From positions 1 through 23,622 of the forward strand of contig CAYYIJ010000030.1 in assembly GCA_964471945.1 (NCBI GenBank): a DNA stretch of 23,622 nt, in the 5' to 3' direction. A program made the translations under genes and the position numbers. Below are positions 1 through 8,061 of this stretch, one piece after another. Position 1 is the stretch's first letter. Every line of letters begins with the position of its first letter. The notes beneath the pieces were generated by a model. That model did no database searches. It saw only the letters and a list, made by a program, of their open reading frames with translations, and was not told the origin of the DNA. The stretch comes from JASEHD01 sp964471945. Lineage in GTDB: Bacteria > Bacteroidota > Ignavibacteria > UBA10030 > SZUA-254.

Positions 1-18
1 AGTTTCTAAAACAACGTG

Positions 19-33
19 TCCGCCTATGGCGGA
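19..33. repeat. Short GC-rich palindrome (hairpin)
   Basis: TCCGCC-TAT-GGCGGA is a perfect 6-bp stem with a 3-base loop in otherwise AT-rich DNA. It lies between two pieces (1-9 and 33-42) that match, in inverted order, a more compact sequence at the right end of the window. It may therefore have been inserted into that repeat. GC-rich hairpins like this are typical of dispersed REP-like elements, but one copy cannot prove membership of a family. Confidence 0.5.
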
Positions 34-83
34 ATTGCATTTACATAAGCAAATAAGGCTGTTTGATATATTAGTTTTTTAAT

Positions 84-97
84 CCTATGGCTTACAA
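84..97 (+). repeat. Left arm of a 14-bp inverted repeat shared with 23531-23544
   Basis: CCTATGGCTTACAA here is the exact reverse complement of TTGTAAGCCATAGG at 23531-23544, about 23.4 kb away. Two further short matches lie outside it in the same order: AATTGCATTT (33-42 against 23553-23562, inverted) and AGTTTCTAA (1-9 against the inverse of 23568-23576, one mismatch). The collinearity suggests a diverged dispersed or terminal repeat with indels rather than chance. Confidence 0.55.
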
Positions 98-337
98 GTA
101 ATTTTTCTATTGCAATTTTGGAGATTATCGTTTCTTGCCTTATTATTTATTTTAATGTAGGATTAATACTACAAAAAAAATGTGAATATTACTACAAACA
201 CGTCTTGCATAAAATCTATTTTTTATATAGCATTAGTAATTTGGATTTAGCTACCAACTTATATAAGAGTAGATTTATTAATTTAACTAAACTAACTAAT
301 TTATAAATAATCAAATTCCTTTAGAAAGGGGATATAT

Positions 338-1744
338 ATGATTAATTATTTCTGTTTTGTGGTAATTATCTTAGTTCTTGTGATCGGAGGCTGTAAGAAT
401 TATCAACAGTCTATCGAGCCGGTAGCTCCACAGCATACGGGTCAGGTTGGACTAGTGGAAAAAGCCGGATATCAGGGAGAACGTCTCGAATACGTTCCTG
501 GTGAAGTCCTTGTGAAATTTAAAACTGGGGTGTCAGATGTAAATCGGGGGATATTGCTCCAAGCGGTAAATGGAAATGTAGGTGAAAGAATTATTACTGC
601 GGCGATGAAGAATGCGGGTGATTATGAGGGCATCACTCTTGTTAGAACACCGATGTCAGTTCCTGCAGCAGTTAACACACTTCGTGGTTCTGCGGATATT
701 GAGTATGCTGAACCCAATTATTATTACTATCACAATGCAACGTCAAACGATCCTTATTATACTAATGGTTCTTTATGGGGCATGTATGGTGATGCAACAT
801 CTCCAACTAATCAATACGGTAGCCAGGCAGGCGAAGCATGGGCAGCAGGTAATACTGGCTCAACAACGGTGCATATCGGAGTGATTGATGAAGGAGCCAT
901 GTGGTATCATGAGGATCTCTCAGGTCAAATTTGGACGAATCCTTATGATCCAGCCGATGGCATTGATAACGATGGGAATGGTTATGTTGATGATATCCGT
1001 GGTTGGGATTTCGACAAAAACGATAATACTACGTACGACGGTTCTCATGACGATCATGGTACCCATGTCTCTGGTACTATTGGTGCAATTGGCGGTAATG
1101 GTAAGGGGGTGGTGGGTGTTGCTTGGGAAGTTAAAATGATTACTGTTAAATTTTTAGGACGACAAGGTGGTACAACAGCCAATGCGATTAAGTCAGTGGA
1201 TTATATAACTGACCTTAAAACAAGGCATGGACTTACTCTCTCTGCAACCAATAATTCCTGGGGCGGCGGCGGTTTTTCACAAGGATTACAGGATGCTATT
1301 GAACGTGCTAATACGGCAAACATCTTATTTGTTGCTGCAGCAGGTAACGGTGGCAGCGACGGTGTCGGCGATGATAATGACGTATCACCACATTATCCTT
1401 CAAGCTATCCGAATACAAATATTATTGCTGTTGCCTCGATTACATCGAGCGGTTCAAAGTCGGGTTTTTCCAATTACGGTGCTAAATCGGTAGATCTTGG
1501 TGCGCCAGGCTCAAGTATTAACTCTACTTTGCCAACCAAACAGAACGGCTCTACATATGGTTCGTACAGTGGAACTTCAATGGCAACACCTCATGTTACT
1601 GGTGGTGTCGTGCTCTATGTTCGATCAAATCCCGGGGCATCTGCTGCAACTATAAAGGATGCAATTCTTAACAGTACGGTACCGACTAGTTCATTGACAG
1701 GTAAATGTGTAACTGGCGGGCGACTAAATGTGAGCGGTTTTTAA
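338..1744 (+). CDS. S8 (subtilisin-like) serine protease, predicted lipoprotein
   Basis: This is a secreted endopeptidase of the subtilase family. The N-terminus is a lipoprotein signal (hydrophobic residues 6-18, lipobox I-G-G-C with C19), so the mature enzyme should be lipid-anchored. Residues about 54-125 resemble the fervidolysin-type propeptide (PGEVLVKFK, then DIEYAEPNY at the end). The catalytic domain runs from about 165 to 468. It shows D184 (IGVIDEG), H240 (HGTHVSG), oxyanion N306 (NNSWGG) and S414 (GTSMATPHV), so the triad is complete. An Asp-rich DGIDNDGNGYVDD segment (208-219) looks like a calcium site. The start follows AAAGGGG at good spacing. No T9SS C-terminal domain is present. 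The gene is monocistronic: AT-rich DNA precedes it and a strong terminator follows. The substrate cannot be deduced; processing of neighbouring surface proteins is possible but unproven. Confidence 0.93.
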   Translation: MINYFCFVVIILVLVIGGCKNYQQSIEPVAPQHTGQVGLVEKAGYQGERLEYVPGEVLVKFKTGVSDVNRGILLQAVNGNVGERIITAAMKNAGDYEGITLVRTPMSVPAAVNTLRGSADIEYAEPNYYYYHNATSNDPYYTNGSLWGMYGDATSPTNQYGSQAGEAWAAGNTGSTTVHIGVIDEGAMWYHEDLSGQIWTNPYDPADGIDNDGNGYVDDIRGWDFDKNDNTTYDGSHDDHGTHVSGTIGAIGGNGKGVVGVAWEVKMITVKFLGRQGGTTANAIKSVDYITDLKTRHGLTLSATNNSWGGGGFSQGLQDAIERANTANILFVAAAGNGGSDGVGDDNDVSPHYPSSYPNTNIIAVASITSSGSKSGFSNYGAKSVDLGAPGSSINSTLPTKQNGSTYGSYSGTSMATPHVTGGVVLYVRSNPGASAATIKDAILNSTVPTSSLTGKCVTGGRLNVSGF

Positions 1745-1767
1745 TAATACGGAACATTTATTTAAAG

Positions 1768-1806
1768 AAACCCCGTTTGTATTTACAGATGGGGTTTTCT
1801 ATTTTT
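1768..1806 (+). terminator. Rho-independent terminator after the S8 protease
   Basis: A 13-bp stem, AAACCCCGTTTGT (1768-1780) with ACAGATGGGGTTT (1785-1797), closes a 4-base ATTT loop. It contains two G-T wobbles and is followed by a T-rich tail (TCTATTTTT, 1798-1806). It separates the protease from the next gene set. Confidence 0.85.
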
Positions 1807-1863
1807 GAATTGTGTAAAAGTAAAAACCGGAAATAAAGGAAAATCAGTCTTCAAAAATATACA

Positions 1864-2961
1864 ATGTTATTTAATAAAAAATTTTTTTTTATCGTTGTAA
1901 AACTTGGGTTGATATCATCGCTTTCTCAAACACAAACCCTAACGCTTGGTAACCAATTTCTTAGCGATAATATCCCCGCTCGTATTCAACGATTATCTCC
2001 CACTCTTTTTTTTCAATTCTCGGAAAATTATACTACACAACTAGGATACTGCTATTATTTTGCCCATCAAGACTCTTTCAACGGTCTTCCACAATATCGG
2101 AAAACATTGCATTCTATATGGATGGATTTTGGTGCATATTTTTTTCAGCGTCGGCTTGAACTGTGTTCTCAGGGAACAGTTAACGCATCACCGGAAAATC
2201 CGCCGACATGGGATTATTTGTTAACGTTGCAATACTCGCAAACTATCGCTGAAACTTTCAGTGAAAAACCGATCAAAGCAAAACTTCGTGGAGAAATGGG
2301 ACAGCACCGTGAATTGACGGTTTCTTCTGCTCTCCACGAAAATATCTCGTATAATTCCTTTGCGTTACAGATGGAACTCGAATGGTTAAAATCTATAACG
2401 ATAACAGGAAGGTATCTTCGCCAGTTTTATTCTGATGAAAATCAAAAAACCGTCGCTTATGCTTATGCGCTTGTGAACATTCCTATTGCTAACCCCCTGA
2501 TTTCATTTGGCTATGCGTATGCATATTCAAACAGTCTGTTTGACAATTGGAGATTAACCGACACGAGACGTATCGCATTCAATCCAATAACACGAGAAGC
2601 GACGTATCAATATTCTTATTTTTATTATCCGTATTTTACACCGATCAAAGAACATGGACATATTGCTATCGGAATTTTTCAATGGCAAGTTGTCAACCAC
2701 CTTCTCCTCTTTGCTAAAGCCACTATTCCGTTTTCCTCATGGGGTCAGCTGAAATATTTTCCATCCACAGGCAATAAGCCAGAACCAATTGATTACGGAA
2801 TTTATTATATTGCCGATGGTTTGCAGCCAACACAATATGAAGTTAGTATCATCAACACTGTCCTGAATCCTTTGACTGTTCGTTTAGATTTTGAATATTT
2901 TGAAAAACCATATTATATTTATCGTAAGATAGGAATTCAATTACAGCATGTTTTTAAATGA
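1864..2961 (+). CDS. Probable outer-membrane beta-barrel protein (365 aa)
   Basis: I cannot assign a family with certainty. The N-terminus looks like a signal peptide (charged start, hydrophobic about 7-20, SLSQTQT). The rest is a run of short amphipathic, Tyr/Phe/Trp-rich strands separated by polar turns, such as LGYCYYFAHQDSF, LISFGYAYAYSNSLF and YSYFYYPYFTP. This is the pattern of an outer-membrane barrel. The sequence style recalls the YaiO-like barrel that usually follows TPR repeats in polysaccharide-export proteins, but no TPR is fused here. The TPR protein at 17364 conversely lacks a barrel. The stop overlaps the upstream region of the cytidylyltransferase gene, whose Shine-Dalgarno lies at this gene's 3' end, so the two are probably co-transcribed. 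No strong ribosome site precedes the ATG at 1864; a downstream start would remove the signal peptide. Confidence 0.7.
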   Translation: MLFNKKFFFIVVKLGLISSLSQTQTLTLGNQFLSDNIPARIQRLSPTLFFQFSENYTTQLGYCYYFAHQDSFNGLPQYRKTLHSIWMDFGAYFFQRRLELCSQGTVNASPENPPTWDYLLTLQYSQTIAETFSEKPIKAKLRGEMGQHRELTVSSALHENISYNSFALQMELEWLKSITITGRYLRQFYSDENQKTVAYAYALVNIPIANPLISFGYAYAYSNSLFDNWRLTDTRRIAFNPITREATYQYSYFYYPYFTPIKEHGHIAIGIFQWQVVNHLLLFAKATIPFSSWGQLKYFPSTGNKPEPIDYGIYYIADGLQPTQYEVSIINTVLNPLTVRLDFEYFEKPYYIYRKIGIQLQHVFK

Positions 2962-2972
2962 AGGACTTAAAT

Positions 2973-3758
2973 ATGAAAGCCGTAATTCTTTGTGGAGGCA
3001 AAGGGACACGAATTCAAAATGCATCAGAAGTGCTTCCTAAACCTATGTTAATGATTGGGGATCGGCCTATTCTATGGCACATTATGAAGCTTTATGCGCA
3101 TCATGGAATAAAAGAGTTCATTCTGTGCTTAGGTTACAAAGGTTGTAAGATCAAAGAGTATTTTTTGGATTATAAAGTTATGACTAATGATATTACCATA
3201 TCACTTGCTGAAAAAAACGAGATAAGATTTAACAGCAATATTGATGATCTTGATTGGCAAATAACTATGGCAGAAACTGGTGATGAAGTGAACACAGGAG
3301 GCCGACTCTGGAAGGTTAGAAAATATTTAGACGATCAGGATCATTTTTGTTTGACATATGGTGATGGTGTTGCTGATATAAATATTTCTGAGTTGGTTGG
3401 ATTTCATAAGAAAATGAAGAAGATCATAACTGTAACTGGTGTGAGACCATCGGGAAGATTCGGAGAGATGCGTATCGAAAGGCATGTAGTTACCCATTTC
3501 CACGAAAAACCAAATGTTAGTGAGGGATGGATTAATGGTGGGTTCATGGTAGTAGATGCAAATCGAATTTGGGATTATCTTTGGCCAGAGGAAACTTTAA
3601 ATCTAGAAAAAGAAACACTGCCCGCCTTAGCGAAGGATGGAGAGATGTGTGCATATCAACACTCAGGATTTTGGCAATGTATGGATACCATCAGAGAATT
3701 TGATCTCTTAAATGAGCTCTGGCAGAAAAATATATCACCATGGAAAATATGGAAATAA
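2973..3758 (+). CDS. rfbF: Glucose-1-phosphate cytidylyltransferase
   Basis: This enzyme makes CDP-glucose from CTP and glucose-1-phosphate (EC 2.7.7.33), the first step to CDP-linked deoxysugars of O-antigen or capsule. It is a cytosolic nucleotidyltransferase. Visible motifs are the nucleotide loop GGKGTR near the N-terminus followed by LPKPM, the metal-binding YGDGVADI, NGGFMV, and the family ending with a GFWQCMDT segment. I chose the ATG at 2973 rather than 2958 because GAAGGA (2960-2965) sits 7 bases upstream and MKAVILCGG is the usual family start. That gives 261 residues, the normal length of about 257. The gene overlaps none of its neighbours, but its ribosome site lies in the end of the barrel gene. 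The next gene begins one base after the stop. The identification is very secure. Confidence 0.95.
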   Translation: MKAVILCGGKGTRIQNASEVLPKPMLMIGDRPILWHIMKLYAHHGIKEFILCLGYKGCKIKEYFLDYKVMTNDITISLAEKNEIRFNSNIDDLDWQITMAETGDEVNTGGRLWKVRKYLDDQDHFCLTYGDGVADINISELVGFHKKMKKIITVTGVRPSGRFGEMRIERHVVTHFHEKPNVSEGWINGGFMVVDANRIWDYLWPEETLNLEKETLPALAKDGEMCAYQHSGFWQCMDTIREFDLLNELWQKNISPWKIWK

Positions 3759-3759
3759 A

Positions 3760-4866
3760 ATGTTGAACACATTTGGCAGGTACTATAACGGCAAACGAGT
3801 ATTAGTTACAGGCCACACCGGGTTTAAAGGATCCTGGCTTTGTATTTGGCTTCGGGAACTTGGTGCAGATGTGTTGGGATTTTCTTTAGAACCACCCTCC
3901 GATCCGAATAACTTTACTGTGTGCAAACTTGAATCGAAGATAGGACATACAATCGGTGATGTGAGAGATTTCGATCTGTTAAAAAAAACCTTTGAAGAAT
4001 ATAAACCGGATATTGTTTTTCATTTAGCGGCTCAAGCGTTGGTAAGGAAATCGTATGAACTTCCCAAACCAACGATGGAAACAAACGTTCTCGGGACACT
4101 CAATATTTTAGAAGTAGTAAGATCAAGTTCTTTCATAGGTTCGATAATTATAGTTACAAGTGACAAGTGTTATGAGAATCGTGAACAGCTGTGGGGATAC
4201 AAAGAAAACGATCCGATGGGAGGAGATGATCCTTACAGCGCATCGAAAGGTGCAGCGGAATTAGTATTCCGCGGTTATTTACGGTCTTTCTTCCAGCATA
4301 GGAATTCAATGGGTGCCGCGACTGTTCGCGCAGGCAACGTTATAGGCGGCGGTGATTGGGGAAAATATCGTATCGTTCCCGATTGCGTAGCAGCCCTGTA
4401 TCAAAAAAAGCTGGTTGAAGTGCGCAATCCGACTTCAATACGTCCATGGCAATTCGTTCTTGAACCACTTAGCGGGTATTTATGGCTTGGCGTTCGGCTG
4501 AATGAGAATTCAAAACAGTTCTCTAGCGGATGGAATTTTTCTCCGGCTGATACAGGCGCCAAGTCCGTTCGCGATCTGGTAGAAGGTATAATCAGTGAGT
4601 GGGGTTCTGGTGGCTGGGTGGATATTTCCCATGATAACGATCATAACCTGCATGAAACGAACTGGCTCCGGCTTTCCAGCGATAAGGCACGTCACTCTCT
4701 GCCATGGTCAGCGATCCTCACCTTCGAAGAAAACATTCAAATGACAACCAAGTGGTACAAGTATTTCTATGATTACAGAAATACAAATATGTACCAGTTC
4801 TGTGTTCATCAAATACGCGAATATACAGAGCTTGCCAGGAAAAGGAACCAAGAGTGGACAGTTTAA
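3760..4866 (+). CDS. rfbG: CDP-glucose 4,6-dehydratase
   Basis: An extended short-chain dehydrogenase that converts CDP-glucose to CDP-4-dehydro-6-deoxyglucose (EC 4.2.1.45). The Rossmann motif is TGHTGFKG (17-24) followed by SW, characteristic of this subfamily. The catalytic core shows T133-S-D-K136, as in sugar 4,6-dehydratases (TSDKCYEN), and Y159-S-A-S-K163. VRAGNVIGGGDW and RPWQFVLEPLSGYL are further subfamily signatures. The start at 3760, one base after the stop of rfbF, gives 368 residues, close to the usual 357-360; an in-frame ATG at 3712 would overlap rfbF by 47 bases and adds nothing conserved. The adjacent cytidylyltransferase makes the substrate, so the pathway assignment is firm. 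Confidence 0.95.
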   Translation: MLNTFGRYYNGKRVLVTGHTGFKGSWLCIWLRELGADVLGFSLEPPSDPNNFTVCKLESKIGHTIGDVRDFDLLKKTFEEYKPDIVFHLAAQALVRKSYELPKPTMETNVLGTLNILEVVRSSSFIGSIIIVTSDKCYENREQLWGYKENDPMGGDDPYSASKGAAELVFRGYLRSFFQHRNSMGAATVRAGNVIGGGDWGKYRIVPDCVAALYQKKLVEVRNPTSIRPWQFVLEPLSGYLWLGVRLNENSKQFSSGWNFSPADTGAKSVRDLVEGIISEWGSGGWVDISHDNDHNLHETNWLRLSSDKARHSLPWSAILTFEENIQMTTKWYKYFYDYRNTNMYQFCVHQIREYTELARKRNQEWTV

Positions 4867-4898
4867 TCGTTTGTAATAAATAATCATAAGTTTCTGCT

Positions 4899-5852
4899 AT
4901 GCTTGAAAAATTAACAGGAAAACGTATCCTAATTACCGGAGCAAATGGTTTTGTTGGAAATCATCTCCTTCACCATCTTACCAATGCGGGAATTTTTATT
5001 ACAGCAATTGATCGCCAACTGCCACAAAAGCTTAAGCGGGAGGGAAATGTACACTGGATTTCAATTGATGCCACGAAAGTTGAAGAAATTGAAACTGTAA
5101 TTCGGACATCTAAACCAAATATTGTAATCAACCTTGCCGCCATATTAGGCGGAGACCGTAGTATAGAATTCACACAACAGGCAGTAAACATAAATTTTAT
5201 CGGTTTGCATAATCTACTGGCTTCGTTGGGTAAGAACGATTTCGGGCTCGAACGGATTGTCACAATAGGAACAGGGGAAGAGTATGGAAACTCGGAAGTG
5301 CTGCCTATTACTGAAGATCAATCTACCAATCCTGTTTCACCGTATTCGGCTTCAAAAGCAATCGCAACACAATTTGCTAGGTTGTACAATAGGTTGTTTG
5401 GGCTTCCAGTTGTTATACTGCGGCCATTCATCGTATATGGTCCAGGGCAATCTCCCACAATGATGATTCCCGAACTCATTACTTCTTTGCTTAAAGGAAT
5501 GGATTTTAAAATGACCGAGGGAAAACAGACACGCGATTTTATTTTTGTGAATGATGTAGTCGATGGTATTATTGCGGCGGCAGTGAAAAAAGGCATAGAC
5601 GGTGAAGTGTTCAATATATGCTCAAGTGAAGAACGCTCAATTAGAGAAGTTGCTGAGTTGATACTGGATATAATGGCATCAAAGAATCGATTGCTCTTTG
5701 GAGCAAAGGCCTACAGAGAAAACGAAGTGTGGCGATTGTTTGGAAGTTATGAAAAGGCAAGACGCTTATTGAATTGGTCCCCAAAAACAAATATTAAAGA
5801 TGGGCTCCGTAAGACTATTAATTGGTATAGAGATAATATTGGATACAACTGA
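4899..5852 (+). CDS. NAD(P)-dependent sugar epimerase/reductase, probable CDP-deoxysugar tailoring enzyme
   Basis: An extended SDR of 317 residues with GANGFVG (14-20) for NAD(P) binding, the catalytic Y149-S-A-S-K153, RPFIVYGPGQ (175-184) and a substrate loop with TRDFIFVNDVVDGI. Lying 32 bases after rfbG, it most likely acts on the CDP-4-dehydro-6-deoxyhexose that rfbG makes, as a 4-ketoreductase or epimerase in the manner of CDP-abequose or CDP-paratose synthases. However, the CDP-paratose/abequose route needs a 3-dehydrase (DdhC/RfbH) and reductase (DdhD), and neither is encoded here. The product may therefore be a plain CDP-6-deoxyhexose. The usual catalytic Ser/Thr position reads TGEEYG rather than SSAEVYG, which fits the GDP- or CDP-deoxysugar reductase branch. 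Exact activity is unknown. The histidine kinase frame overlaps its 3' end. Confidence 0.8.
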   Translation: MLEKLTGKRILITGANGFVGNHLLHHLTNAGIFITAIDRQLPQKLKREGNVHWISIDATKVEEIETVIRTSKPNIVINLAAILGGDRSIEFTQQAVNINFIGLHNLLASLGKNDFGLERIVTIGTGEEYGNSEVLPITEDQSTNPVSPYSASKAIATQFARLYNRLFGLPVVILRPFIVYGPGQSPTMMIPELITSLLKGMDFKMTEGKQTRDFIFVNDVVDGIIAAAVKKGIDGEVFNICSSEERSIREVAELILDIMASKNRLLFGAKAYRENEVWRLFGSYEKARRLLNWSPKTNIKDGLRKTINWYRDNIGYN

Positions 5853-7260
5853 AATCTTAGAGAATATCGTTATGCACTCTGTCAAGGATATAATATTCAC
5901 GTTATCAAGAGAAGGAATTTTAACATCTCTAAACACTGAGTTCGAGTCGATGTTGGGATTGACACGGGGAGAATGTCTTCGCAAATCATGGACCGAGTTC
6001 CTTTATCCTGACGATATCACTGACGCGGAGATTTACATCCAGAATTTGATTGCGGGACAATCGTCCCCGATAAAAGAGTTACGATTCTTGACAAAAAATG
6101 GTGACTGCAAGATCTTTATATTAAAAGCTACAATAAATGAAAAATCAGAAAAAGTAAAAGAAATTATTGTGGTCGCTCATGATATCACTGAGAATAAACG
6201 CACTGAGCAGCGAATACAGATGTTCGCCCATACGATTACGAGCATGCATGAGTGTGTAGTGATTACCGATCTAAAGCAGCGTATTATATTTGTTAATCCA
6301 GCGTTTACTGAAACATATGGATATCCTGAACAAAAGATTATCGGCAGTGAAAGCATTCGATTGTTCTCATCGAACACACCGAATGATATCGTAAAAGCAA
6401 TCTATGAAGAAACATTGATAAACGGGTGGCAAGGAGAAATGACCCATGCCAGAAGCACTGGTGATGAATTTCCTGTAATGCTCAGCACATCCGCCATCTA
6501 TAATCAGAATAGTAAACCGATTGCCTGCGCATTGATCATTCGGGATAGAACTGAACAAAATCGACTAGAAGAGCAGATAAAAAATGCAATTTTACAACGG
6601 GAAGAAGATCTTCGGCAGTTTACTTATTCATTACAACATGCACAGGAAGAAGAACGAAAGCACCTTTCGAGAGAGCTTCATGACGCTCTCGGACAGATGG
6701 TGACTCTGATTCAAATAAATCTTGAACGCTCATTAAACCAAACACAAAAGGATAAAAAAAATGAATTGATCAACAATGCTTTGGCAGTAACTCAGGGAGT
6801 TCTTACTAGATTACATGAAATAGCACTCTTACTTCGGCCGCCAGTTATGGATGACTTCGGGTTGAAAGAAACTATTGAAACCTATCTACGTGATTTCGAA
6901 ACAAAAACGGGAATTCTTATCGAATTCAATTTTATGATTGATGCTTTTTCTATTTCTAAGGAGATCAGTGTCTGTATTTTCAGGATTTTACAGGAAGCGA
7001 TGACTAATGTCTCCAAGCATTCGGGAGCAGATATAGTAGACGTCAGGTTGTGGAACGAAGAGAACCAAATTATGTTTATGATTGAAGATCATGGATCTGG
7101 TTTTACAGATATATCATCCAGCAAGAGAAAGAATTCATTAGGATTGTTGGGGATGAGAGAACGTGCCGAACTGCTTGGAGGTACCTTTTCGCTCACAACG
7201 AATCTGGGCTCAGGCACCAAAATTTTGGTCAGTTTACCAATAGACCCAAGGATAGCATAA
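5800..7260 (+). CDS. Soluble PAS-PAS histidine kinase, NarX/DegS (HisKA_3) type
   Basis: A sensor kinase with no membrane segment, so it is probably cytosolic. PAS 1 spans about residues 16-132 (ILENIV, IIFTLSREG) and ends with AHDITENKR. PAS 2 spans about 137-255 (ECVVITDLKQRIIFVNPAF, ending IIRDRTEQ). A coiled helix (255-285) leads to the HisKA_3 dimerisation helix, with phospho-acceptor H294 in RELHDALGQ. The HATPase_c domain shows the N box EAMTNVSKHSGA (399-410), DHGSGF (430-435), LGLLGMRERAELLGG (447-461) and GSGTKI (471-475). The start is uncertain. ATG 5800 overlaps the epimerase gene; TTG 5839 and ATG 5872 are alternatives. The 5872 start would cut the first PAS helix, so I keep the longer frame. 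The response regulator follows after 18 bases. PAS 1 lacks obvious haem- or flavin-binding features, and the signal is unknown. Confidence 0.92.
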   Translation: MGSVRLLIGIEIILDTTEILENIVMHSVKDIIFTLSREGILTSLNTEFESMLGLTRGECLRKSWTEFLYPDDITDAEIYIQNLIAGQSSPIKELRFLTKNGDCKIFILKATINEKSEKVKEIIVVAHDITENKRTEQRIQMFAHTITSMHECVVITDLKQRIIFVNPAFTETYGYPEQKIIGSESIRLFSSNTPNDIVKAIYEETLINGWQGEMTHARSTGDEFPVMLSTSAIYNQNSKPIACALIIRDRTEQNRLEEQIKNAILQREEDLRQFTYSLQHAQEEERKHLSRELHDALGQMVTLIQINLERSLNQTQKDKKNELINNALAVTQGVLTRLHEIALLLRPPVMDDFGLKETIETYLRDFETKTGILIEFNFMIDAFSISKEISVCIFRILQEAMTNVSKHSGADIVDVRLWNEENQIMFMIEDHGSGFTDISSSKRKNSLGLLGMRERAELLGGTFSLTTNLGSGTKILVSLPIDPRIA

Positions 7261-7278
7261 AATAAAGGTAGATCACAT

Positions 7279-7932
7279 ATGGTGAGACTAAAAAAGATTG
7301 TTAGGGTCGTTATTGCAGATGATCACACGATGGTGCGAGAAGGTCTTACACAGCTTATCGAAGAAAACGATGACATTACCGTTGTGGGTCAGGCAGGAGA
7401 CGGGTTTGATGCCCTTCAATTGACAGGCAGGTTGAAACCTGATGTTGTTATCCTTGATTATACTATGCCCAAACTGGATGGAGGTGCTGCGATTGAACAA
7501 TTCCGTAAAATGTTTCCAGATGTTAAAATTATTGTACTTACAGTCCATGAAAATGTGCAGTACGCTCTGAAAGCACTCGAAGCAGAAGCTCATGGCTTCA
7601 TGGTCAAGGCAGCCGCCGGAAGCGAACTTGCGGAGGCAATCCGTTGTGTGGTTTCTGGAAAAGTGTATGTATCACCGTCAATCGCAGAAAAAATCACTGA
7701 ACAATTGCGGCATAAGCGGAAACAACAAACAGGACTTGAGTCGCTCTCGCAAAGGGAATTTCAATTACTTAGGTTGCTTGGTAAAGGTTTGAGTCTACAA
7801 GAATGCGCCAAAACTATGTATATTAGTGAAAGTGCAGCATCTACTTATCGCGCAAGGGTACTCAAGAAGCTTAATCTTAAGAATACAGGAGAAATTGTGA
7901 AGTTTGCCGTAGAAAATAATATCACGGGATAG
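7279..7932 (+). CDS. NarL/FixJ-family response regulator (REC + LuxR HTH)
   Basis: A DNA-binding response regulator and the evident partner of the upstream kinase. The receiver domain (residues about 7-125) has the acidic pair D14-D15, phospho-acceptor D60 (VVILDYTMP), T88 and K110 (GFMVKAAA). The LuxR-type helix-turn-helix (about 152-215) shows LSQREFQLLRLLGKG, AKTMYISESAASTYRARVLKKL and NTGEIVKFA. The one departure is SAASTYRARV where many relatives have KTVxxHxxRI, which still fits the family. AAAGG lies 10 bases upstream of the ATG at 7279. It closes the run that starts at the barrel gene, so its targets may include the sugar and envelope genes nearby, though no operator can be identified from one window. 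Confidence 0.95.
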   Translation: MVRLKKIVRVVIADDHTMVREGLTQLIEENDDITVVGQAGDGFDALQLTGRLKPDVVILDYTMPKLDGGAAIEQFRKMFPDVKIIVLTVHENVQYALKALEAEAHGFMVKAAAGSELAEAIRCVVSGKVYVSPSIAEKITEQLRHKRKQQTGLESLSQREFQLLRLLGKGLSLQECAKTMYISESAASTYRARVLKKLNLKNTGEIVKFAVENNITG

Positions 7933-7965
7933 CATTTTGTAACCTGTCCCGACTCTCGAATTTTT
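7925..7965 (+). terminator. Hairpin over the response-regulator stop codon, possible terminator
   Basis: CGGGATAG (7925-7932) pairs with CTGTCCCG (7944-7951) through 8 bp including one T-G wobble, with an 11-base loop. The first arm contains the TAG stop. A TTTTT run follows at 7961-7965, which is 9 bases beyond the stem, further than ideal. It is a plausible but weak intrinsic terminator for the barrel-to-regulator gene set. Confidence 0.45.
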
Positions 7966-8061
7966 CACAAATATCCATTCCCTTGTTCTTAGATCAAGAG
8001 GGGTTGGAGTGTGATCTGCTTTATACACATTGCAATAGGCGTATTTACGCCAAGAGCAACA

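Larger units (their letters stand above)
1..337. other. AT-rich intergenic region upstream of the S8 protease
   Basis: I see no convincing gene here. A 62-codon frame at 118-306 has no Shine-Dalgarno, no recognisable motif and the skewed composition of AT-rich spacer. The stretch holds a short perfect palindrome (19-33) and the left copy of an inverted repeat that recurs at the right end of the window (33-42 and 84-97). Just upstream of the protease start, CCTTT (318-322) can pair with AAAGG (325-329) inside the Shine-Dalgarno, a very small hairpin that could slightly mask the ribosome site. I recognise no promoter with confidence. Confidence 0.6.

Noticed and set aside
118..306. 62-codon + strand frame before the protease
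   Set aside because: No ribosome site, no motif and AT-rich spacer composition; most likely non-coding.
2958..2972. Upstream ATG at 2958 as the start of the cytidylyltransferase
   Set aside because: It adds MKDLN outside the family's normal N-terminus, while 2973 has GAAGGA at 7-base spacing.
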